Assembly (NCBI GenBank): GCA_020217065.1
Contig: JAIWOB010000133.1
Span: 1 to 10,000, forward strand
From: Chloroflexota bacterium
Lineage (GTDB): Bacteria > Chloroflexota > Anaerolineae > Anaerolineales > Villigracilaceae
Length of the DNA: 10,000 nt
Direction of reading: 5' to 3'
A model generated the notes under the pieces. The model searched no databases, was not told where the DNA came from, and worked only from the letters and a program-made list of their open reading frames with translations. The position numbers and the translations under genes are program-made. Positions 5,012 through 10,000 of this stretch are shown piece after piece. Numbering within the stretch: position 1 is the stretch's first letter; each line of letters opens with the position of its first letter.

Positions 5012-5962
5012 ATGAACAATTTCAATTTTGGAGAAGTTCTCACCCGCGCCTGGCAGATTATCTGGAAACATAAGGTCTTGTGGATTTTTGGCATTCTGGC
5101 AAGTTGCGCGCGCGGCGGCGGGGGGGGCGGCGGCAACGGCGGCGGGGGTTCCCGTTCTTACAATTCCAGCGGAGATTTTCCCTTTGGGGGCAGAGAAGCT
5201 GAACGATTCCTGGAGCGGGCTGGCGATTTTCTGCAGGAACATTGGTGGGTCATTCTTGCGTCGGCTGCGGCGGTTCTCCTGTTGAGTTTCCTGCTTTTCG
5301 CTCTTGGCATGATAGGGCGTATTGGCGTTATCAAGGGAACGGCGACGGCGGAAAAAGGCGCGGAAAACCTTGCCTTTGGCGAACTCTGGAGCGAAAGCCT
5401 GCCCTATTTCTGGCGGCTCTTTGGTTTAAATTTTTTGGTCGGTCTGGCGTTTCTCGTCATTATCCTGCCCTTCGTTGTAATGGGCGTTTTAACCGCCGGC
5501 GTTGGCTTTATCTGCGCGCTGCCGCTCATCTGCCTGCTGATTCCAGTTGGCTGGGCGGTTTCCATCATCGTCGAGCAGGCGCAGGCAGCCATTGTGTTGG
5601 AAGACCTGGGCATGATGGACGGATTTAAACGCGGATGGGAGATTGTCAAATCGAACCCCGCGCCAATCGTTGTGATGGCGCTTATCCTCGGCGTTGGCGG
5701 AGCCATTGTCGGGGTGATTATTTCGGCGCCGATTCTCCTTGCCGCGCTGCCGGTCGTCATTGGGATGAACGCCCTGCGCGAATCCATGACCCCGCTCTGG
5801 ATTGCGCTGGCTTGCTGCGCCGCCTACATGCCGCTCTTGCTCCTCTTGAATGGCGTGTTGAGCGCTTATCTCCAATCCGCCTGGGCGTTGACTTACATGC
5901 GGCTTTCTCAGCCCGCCCAGCCGAAAGACGACGCGCCAATCATCATCGAGGCAAATGCGTAA
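5012..5962 (+). CDS. Multi-spanning membrane protein of unknown function with a glycine-rich loop
   Basis: A 316-residue integral membrane protein. The first part, NNFNFGEVLTRAWQIIWKHKVLWIFG, is an amphipathic then hydrophobic segment ending at about 31. It is followed by a striking low-complexity Gly loop (about 35-46, with one Asn) and a charged stretch to about 76. Membrane helices follow at roughly 78-102, 138-160, 162-190, 217-240, 241-254 and 263-292. The stretch AAIVLEDLGMMDGFKRGWEI (192-211) has the pattern often seen in bacterial membrane proteins annotated as glycerophosphodiester-phosphodiesterase membrane domains; I take this only as a weak relation. AAGGAG (5002-5007) lies 4 nt before the ATG and fixes the start. 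The last 8 bp overlap the VWA-FHA gene, so translation is probably coupled and the product may act at the same membrane. A run of eight G at 5118-5125 encodes part of the Gly loop. No catalytic motif is recognised. Confidence 0.82.
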   Translation: MNNFNFGEVLTRAWQIIWKHKVLWIFGILASCARGGGGGGGNGGGGSRSYNSSGDFPFGGREAERFLERAGDFLQEHWWVILASAAAVLLLSFLLFALGMIGRIGVIKGTATAEKGAENLAFGELWSESLPYFWRLFGLNFLVGLAFLVIILPFVVMGVLTAGVGFICALPLICLLIPVGWAVSIIVEQAQAAIVLEDLGMMDGFKRGWEIVKSNPAPIVVMALILGVGGAIVGVIISAPILLAALPVVIGMNALRESMTPLWIALACCAAYMPLLLLLNGVLSAYLQSAWALTYMRLSQPAQPKDDAPIIIEANA

Positions 5963-7886
5963 GTTTCTCGCGCTGATTCTCGCCGCGATATTCCCGCTAG
6001 GCGCCGCGTTCCCAGCGCGCGCCCAGCAAAACCTTGCCTCAGCCAATCTCTACCCGCTGGAAATTTCTTCCTTTCCAAAGATTTCGGGGTTCCTGGACGT
6101 TTTCGACGAAAGGGGAGTTTTCGTCACCGGGCTTCAGCCGGACGCGATTTCGGTCTTGGAAGACGGACAAACGCTCCCGCTGGACACCCTGAACGAGGTC
6201 GCCGTCCCACTGCAACTGGCGGTCGCCGTCAACCAGGGAGCGCCGCTGGATACCCGCGACCCATCCACAAATTTTTCGCATTTTCAGCGGATTTCGCAAA
6301 TTCTCATACAGTGGGCGCAAAGCCGCCCGGCGGATTTGCCCGACGATTTCAGCCTGGTCAGTCAGGCTGGACCGGTCATCAACCATGCTCCCGCCGCCGA
6401 TTTTGTCGTCGGCTTAAACGGCTTCCAGCCCAACTTTCGCGCGGCTGTGCCAAATCTGCAATCGCTTTCAATCGCGCTAGACACAGTCAGCGCGCAAACC
6501 GCCCGCTTGGGAATGAAGCGCGCCATCTTGTTCATTACCCCGCCGATGGATGGGGGCGATATTGTAGCGGCTCTCGACCCCTATCTTCAACGCGCGCGCC
6601 AAAATAACATTCGCGTTTTTGTTTGGTATGTGGCGCCGGCAACCGCTTTCGCCAGCACAAGCGCGGCGGCGTTCAACAACCTCGCCTTACAAAGCGGGGG
6701 CGCGATGTTCTCCTATTCGGGCGTTGAACGTTTCCCCGACCCCGAACTGTATTTTTCGGGTTTGCGCCGGGTGTACGCCTTCAGTTACACCTCGCGCCTG
6801 CAAACGTCGGGAGAACACAAAGTCAATCTCAACGTCAACCTGCCTTCAGGAAGCGCGAGCAGCGGCGCGCAAACCTTCAATCTCGACCTCCAGCCGCCGA
6901 ACCCGGCGCCGTTGACCACCGCCCTGCAAATCACGCGCCGCGCCCCCGAAAACGACCCTTTCAACCCGCAGGCGCTTGCGCCAAAAGAGCAGCAGGTCGA
7001 AATCATCATTGAATTTCCAGACGGCTATGTCCGCCCCCTGGCTCGCACCACCCTTTACGTGGACGGGGCGATTGCGGACGAAAACACCAGCGAACCGTTT
7101 CACATTTTTACTTGGAATCTTGAAGCCTACACCAGCAGCGGCGAACATCAAATTGTTGTCGAGGCGGTGGATTCGCTTGGACTGAGCAAGTCGAGTATGC
7201 CGTCTACGGTGGTTGTGACGGTCGTCCAGCCGCCGCGAGGATTACCGGCGTTGCTGGCAAAATACCGCTATCTTTTGATGATTGGCGGCATCGCCCTGGC
7301 AGGGATGGCTTTGCTGGCAATCCTCCTCGTCGGACGTTTCTTGCGTCCCTCCTCCCTGCGGGCGGCGCAGACGGCGCGCCGCGCCGAAGCCGACCCGTTA
7401 ACCCAATCGGTGCCGGTAACGATGGAACCGCCGACAAAGCCCTTGCCCGCTTCTACAGCGGTAAAGACCCAGCAGATTCCCAACCGCGCGAAAAAAGTCA
7501 CGGCGGAATTAAAATTGAAAGCGGCGGACGCGCCGGCGGCGTTCCTGCGCGTCAATCCCGATGGGCAAGTCCTTCCCACCCCGCCCATCCCCGTCTTTGA
7601 ACAGGAAACGGTCTTTGGCGCAGACCCCACCCAATGCGGACAGATTCTCGACGACCCCTCCATCTCCCCGGTACACGCGCGGCTGCGGTTGACCGAAGAC
7701 GGCGGCTTCCTCCTGCTCGACAACAATTCGGTCGCCGGCACATGGGTCAACTATGAACTCATCCCCCGCGAAGGCTATCGTCTGGCGCATGGGGATATGG
7801 TAAACTTCGGACAGGTTGTATATCGCTTCGTCTTGAGAACGGCTCCCGAAACATCCAAACCCACTGTTCGGACGAATGAGGAATGA
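5955..7886 (+). CDS. Membrane-anchored VWA-like / FHA domain protein
   Basis: A 643-residue protein with a visible layout. Residues 1-23 are a signal peptide (MRKFLALILAAIFPL, likely cut after ARA). Residues about 33-80 match the segment that precedes VWFA-related domains (DVFDERGVFVTGLQPDAISV). A VWA-like fold follows at about 85-285, but the metal-site strand reads LAVAVNQGAPL instead of a D-x-S-x-S. A beta-rich, Ig-like region (about 330-425) leads to one membrane helix (about 437-462), a Pro/Thr/Ala-rich linker, and a C-terminal FHA domain (about 530-632). In the FHA, Ser571, His574 and Asn599 are conserved (SPVHARL, GTWVN), but the usual Gly-Arg is Gly555-Ala556. Topology: sensor part outside, FHA in the cytoplasm. 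GAGG (5948-5951) precedes the ATG. It overlaps the upstream gene by 8 bp and the PP2C gene by 4 bp, suggesting a signalling operon in which the FHA would bind a phosphorylated partner; this role is inferred. Confidence 0.87.
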   Translation: MRKFLALILAAIFPLGAAFPARAQQNLASANLYPLEISSFPKISGFLDVFDERGVFVTGLQPDAISVLEDGQTLPLDTLNEVAVPLQLAVAVNQGAPLDTRDPSTNFSHFQRISQILIQWAQSRPADLPDDFSLVSQAGPVINHAPAADFVVGLNGFQPNFRAAVPNLQSLSIALDTVSAQTARLGMKRAILFITPPMDGGDIVAALDPYLQRARQNNIRVFVWYVAPATAFASTSAAAFNNLALQSGGAMFSYSGVERFPDPELYFSGLRRVYAFSYTSRLQTSGEHKVNLNVNLPSGSASSGAQTFNLDLQPPNPAPLTTALQITRRAPENDPFNPQALAPKEQQVEIIIEFPDGYVRPLARTTLYVDGAIADENTSEPFHIFTWNLEAYTSSGEHQIVVEAVDSLGLSKSSMPSTVVVTVVQPPRGLPALLAKYRYLLMIGGIALAGMALLAILLVGRFLRPSSLRAAQTARRAEADPLTQSVPVTMEPPTKPLPASTAVKTQQIPNRAKKVTAELKLKAADAPAAFLRVNPDGQVLPTPPIPVFEQETVFGADPTQCGQILDDPSISPVHARLRLTEDGGFLLLDNNSVAGTWVNYELIPREGYRLAHGDMVNFGQVVYRFVLRTAPETSKPTVRTNEE

Positions 7887-8752
7887 TTCGCACTTCGCTT
7901 CCCCATGTGCATGTCGCCGCGCTCAGCCATGCCGGTATGTCCGGCAAGGAAAATGAAGACCGTTATGCCGTTTCCTCCTTTCGAATGAGCGCCGACGACC
8001 CGCGTCCGGCTGTGCTTGCGGTGGTGGCGGACGGGATTGGGGGACATTTGGCTGGAGAAATTGCCGCCGAACTCGCGGTTAACTACATTACGGCGGCGGT
8101 CGCCGAAAGCAACGGAAAAAAACCTCTCAAAATCCTCGAAACCGCAATCCACAATGCGAGCCAAGCCATTTCCTCTCATTCGGCGCGCCATGAGGATGAA
8201 AGCGGCATGGGCGCGACTTGCGCCTGCGCCTGGATTATTGAAGACCGCCTTTACACCGCCTATGTGGGAGATTCACGCATTTACCTTTTGCGGGGAAAAT
8301 TTATCCAGCGCCTGACCATTGACCATACCTGGGTGCAGGAAGCCTACGAGAAAGGCATCATCACCGCCGAGCAAATGCGCGGTCACCCCAACCAACATGT
8401 CATCCGCCGGCATCTGGGCGGCGCAAAACTTCCTGTCGTAGATTTCCGCCTGCGGATTGACGATTCCGAAACCGACGAAGAGTCCGAAGGCAATCAAGGC
8501 TTCCACCTCGAACCCGGCGACACCGTCCTGGTTTGCAGCGACGGTTTAACCGACTTGGTGGAGGATAACGAAATCCAAAAAGTCATTCGCTCGAAACGAG
8601 ACGTAAAAGAAGCGGCGGAAGCGCTCGTCAATCTCGCTAACGAGCGCGGCGGTCACGACAACATCACGGTGGCGCTGCTTTCCATGCCCAAAGTCGAAGA
8701 CACCCAAACCAAAAAGCACAGCCTCATCCACTGGCTGCTTGGGGAGGAGTAA
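7883..8752 (+). CDS. PP2C-family protein serine/threonine phosphatase
   Basis: A complete 289-residue, soluble phosphatase with every standard PP2C metal-binding motif: GKENEDRYAV (21-30), ADGIGGHLAGE (49-59; Asp50), GATCACAW (110-117), YVGDSRIYLLRG (127-138; Asp130), CSDGLTDLVEDN (218-229; Asp220) and GGHDNITVALL (256-266; Asp259). The family removes phosphate from Ser/Thr residues with two Mn or Mg ions. A charged insert (DDSETDEESEGNQG, 193-206) is less common. The ATG at 7883 overlaps the stop of the FHA gene as ATGA, so the two are translationally coupled; GAGG sits too close to act alone. A later start at Met19 would remove the first conserved strand, so 7883 is preferred. In bacteria PP2C usually opposes an Hanks-type kinase; none is in the window. 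It may act on the membrane FHA protein's partner. It ends 11 bp from the convergent TauE-like gene. Confidence 0.95.
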   Translation: MIRTSLPHVHVAALSHAGMSGKENEDRYAVSSFRMSADDPRPAVLAVVADGIGGHLAGEIAAELAVNYITAAVAESNGKKPLKILETAIHNASQAISSHSARHEDESGMGATCACAWIIEDRLYTAYVGDSRIYLLRGKFIQRLTIDHTWVQEAYEKGIITAEQMRGHPNQHVIRRHLGGAKLPVVDFRLRIDDSETDEESEGNQGFHLEPGDTVLVCSDGLTDLVEDNEIQKVIRSKRDVKEAAEALVNLANERGGHDNITVALLSMPKVEDTQTKKHSLIHWLLGEE

Positions 8753-8763
8753 ATCGCCGCGTA

Positions 8764-9528
8764 TCAGCCTTTGACAAAATAAACGACCGAAACGACCAAG
8801 CCAATCCCTATCACCGTCCATCGCAGCGTGGACGGTTTGATTTTCCCGGCGATTTTTCCGCCCAGCGTTCCGCCGATAAGCGCGCCCGCCGCCATCGCCA
8901 AAGCGATTTGCCAAACCACCTGTCCCGAAAACAAGAAAAAAATCGCGGCGGCGACATTCGTCGCCAGCGAGATGGATTGCTTAAGCGCATTCAGGCGGGT
9001 CATGGAATCCTCCAGGGTAAGTCCCAGCGCCGCCATGAGGATAACCCCCAAGCCCGCGCCAAAATATCCGCCATAGACCGAGCCCAGCCCCGCGACCAAA
9101 GGAGTCCATCTTTCCAGCTTGGCGGTGCGCCCCTGGCTCAAACGTTTGGCGAGCCAGGTGCGCACCGCATCCTGGACTGCGAGCAGCCCGGAGGCGAGTA
9201 AAATCAAATACGGAACAAGCTCCCGAAAAAGTTTTTCGCCGGTTTGAAGGAGGAGGAAACCGCCAAGCAATCCGCCAATCGCGCCGGCGGGAACGACCAT
9301 CCACAAGCGGGCGGATTGTCCGCGTAAATCGTTTCGCTGCGCCCAAGTTCCGCCGATATAGCCGGGACAGAGGGCGACCGTATTGGTGACGTTGGCGGAT
9401 ACGGCTGGCACACCAAGAAAAGTCAACGCGGGAAAAGTGATGAGCGTTCCGCCGCCAGCGAGAGCGTTGACGACGCCTGCCGCCAGCGCGGCAAGCCCAG
9501 CGAGGAAGAGTTCGAGTCCGTCAGGCAT
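8764..9528 (-). CDS. TauE/SafE (DUF81) family membrane permease
   Basis: A complete 254-residue, highly hydrophobic protein of the normal length for this family of sulfite, sulfoacetate and organosulfur anion exporters. The first repeat has the family pattern FLAGLAALAAGVVNALAGGG at 8-27, followed by TLITFPAL and VPAVSANVTNTVALCPGYIG. The second repeat has GLGSVYGGYFGAGLG (about 147-161), then LNALKQSISLATNVAAA. About seven to eight helices can be drawn. The substrate is not predictable from the sequence, and no sulfur-metabolism gene is adjacent. The start is supported by AAGGA on the minus strand (9539-9535), 6 nt before the ATG. A weak -10-like TATACT lies at 9563-9558 without a clear -35. 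It is separated from surE by two hairpins and so is probably transcribed separately. It faces the PP2C gene end to end with an 11-bp gap. Confidence 0.9.
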   Translation of the reverse strand: MPDGLELFLAGLAALAAGVVNALAGGGTLITFPALTFLGVPAVSANVTNTVALCPGYIGGTWAQRNDLRGQSARLWMVVPAGAIGGLLGGFLLLQTGEKLFRELVPYLILLASGLLAVQDAVRTWLAKRLSQGRTAKLERWTPLVAGLGSVYGGYFGAGLGVILMAALGLTLEDSMTRLNALKQSISLATNVAAAIFFLFSGQVVWQIALAMAAGALIGGTLGGKIAGKIKPSTLRWTVIGIGLVVSVVYFVKG

Positions 9529-9557
9529 GGAGCGTCCTTATAAGTAAGATGGCGGCA

Positions 9558-9563
9558 AGTATA
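9558..9563 (-). promoter_or_regulatory. Possible -10 box of the TauE-like gene
   Basis: TATACT on the minus strand (9563-9558) lies 29 nt before the ATG at 9528 and would give a leader of about 23 nt that includes the AAGGA ribosome binding site. No -35 hexamer is recognised 16-18 bp upstream, where the sequence is the G/C-rich hairpin arm. It is the best promoter candidate in this gap but weak. Confidence 0.35.
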
Positions 9564-9576
9564 CATTGAAAACGAA

Positions 9577-9600
9577 CTGCCCGCCGTTTTGGGCGGGCAG
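9577..9600 (-). terminator. Probable terminator hairpin downstream of surE
   Basis: CTGCCCGCC (9577-9585) pairs with GGCGGGCAG (9592-9600) in a perfect 9-bp, very GC-rich stem with a 6-nt loop. On the minus strand it is followed by TTCGTTTTC, a broken T-rich run, and sits 42 bp beyond the surE stop. A second 6-bp stem (GTCTTC 9602-9607 with GAAGAC 9613-9618) lies between it and surE. It most likely ends the surE transcript; the imperfect T tract lowers confidence. Confidence 0.6.
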
Positions 9601-9641
9601 CGTCTTCGCAAGGAAGACCGACCAAGGAGGAGAAGCGGAAT

Positions 9642-10000
9642 TTACGCCGCCCGTTCTTCCGCCGTCAGGACGGAGGGCAGGGACGGCGGGAATTCAGAAG
9701 AAAGCTGCCAGTTCCAGGTATTCAAATCGGAAATTGCCTGATAGGCGGTCAGGTCGAGTTGAAGGGGAGTGACCGAGACGTACCCTTCCGCCAGCGCGCC
9801 GACATCGGTTCCGGGTTCTGGAACGCCCGTGGGCGCATCGCCGCCAATCCAATAATAAGGACGCCCGCGCGGGTCAATGCGTTCATCGAGACGGCTGTGA
9901 TAAACGCGCAGCCCCTGACGGGTGATGCGAAATCCGCGAATTTCCTCTGTCTTGCAAAAAGGAACGTTGACGTTCAGGAGAGTTTCGGCGGGCAAACCGT
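9642..10000 (-). CDS. surE: 5'/3'-nucleotidase SurE, C-terminal part only
   Basis: The gene is cut by the right edge; only the last 119 codons are present and the frame stays open to position 10000, so no start codon should be assigned here. The visible protein begins with LPAETLLNVNVPF and goes on to GFRITRQGLRVYHSRLDER, DPRGRPYYWIGGDAP and TDVGALAEGYVSVTPLQLD, the C-terminal half of SurE with its characteristic RxYYWxGG and D-x-x-A-x-x-x-G-Y-V-S-x-T-P-L motifs. SurE dephosphorylates 5' and 3' nucleoside monophosphates, and in some species short polyphosphates, using a divalent metal. The metal-binding residues are in the missing N-terminal half. The tail beyond TPLQLDLTAY (about 35 residues) is variable in the family. 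A hairpin terminator follows at 9577-9600. Confidence 0.95.
   Translation of the reverse strand, partial: GLPAETLLNVNVPFCKTEEIRGFRITRQGLRVYHSRLDERIDPRGRPYYWIGGDAPTGVPEPGTDVGALAEGYVSVTPLQLDLTAYQAISDLNTWNWQLSSEFPPSLPSVLTAEERAA

Noticed and set aside
9566..9772. Small plus-strand frame (68 codons) starting in the tauE-like/surE gap, near an AAGGAGG at 9624-9630
   Set aside because: It runs antisense into surE, crosses two hairpins, and the AAGGAGG is not followed by a start codon at a usual distance.

Overview
The window looks like chromosomal housekeeping DNA from a moderately GC-rich bacterium, most probably a Chloroflexota member of the Anaerolineae. That placement is an inference from overall protein character (a yqeY / 7TM-HD pair, VWA-FHA receptor plus PP2C phosphatase, PduO-type adenosyltransferase, SurE, TauE-like permease) and from apparent leaderless promoters; no taxonomic marker was searched. 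I see no insertion sequence, phage gene, CRISPR array or rRNA.

Layout. Positions 1-1784 are read leftward: a HET-C/zinc-phospholipase-C-like protein, then yqeY, then the N-terminal third of a 7TM-HD (PgpH/YqfF-type) cyclic-di-AMP phosphodiesterase cut by the left edge. A 40-bp divergent gap (1785-1824) separates them from a rightward pair: PduO-type cobalamin adenosyltransferase and a DUF554 membrane protein, closed by a strong hairpin terminator. That terminator is shared with a leftward tRNA-Lys(CTT), which has a near-perfect sigma70 promoter. guaA (GMP synthase) follows rightward. After an 8-bp-periodic GATTC/GAATC inverted repeat comes a tightly packed three-gene rightward set (5012-8752): a multi-spanning membrane protein, a secreted-VWA/transmembrane/cytoplasmic-FHA protein, and a PP2C Ser/Thr phosphatase; both junctions overlap by a few bases. 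The right end holds two leftward genes: a TauE/SafE-family permease and the C-terminal part of surE, cut by the right edge.

How the genes work together. The 5012-8752 set is probably a membrane-linked phospho-signalling unit: an extracytoplasmic VWA-like sensor region joined through one membrane helix to an FHA domain, with a phosphatase made by translational coupling. Its partner kinase is not in the window. Both recognition domains in the receptor look altered: the VWA lacks the DxSxS metal site and the FHA lacks the Arg of the usual G-R pair. The other genes are ordinary metabolism (GMP synthesis, adenosylcobalamin formation, nucleotide dephosphorylation, c-di-AMP turnover).

The most useful unexpected signal is that three genes (yqeY, the HET-C-like gene and the adenosyltransferase gene) each carry a perfect TATAAT exactly 6 nt before the ATG and no Shine-Dalgarno, which is the geometry expected for leaderless mRNA. 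I found no clear undescribed system; the degenerate VWA/FHA receptor operon and the periodic repeat are the best candidates for follow-up.
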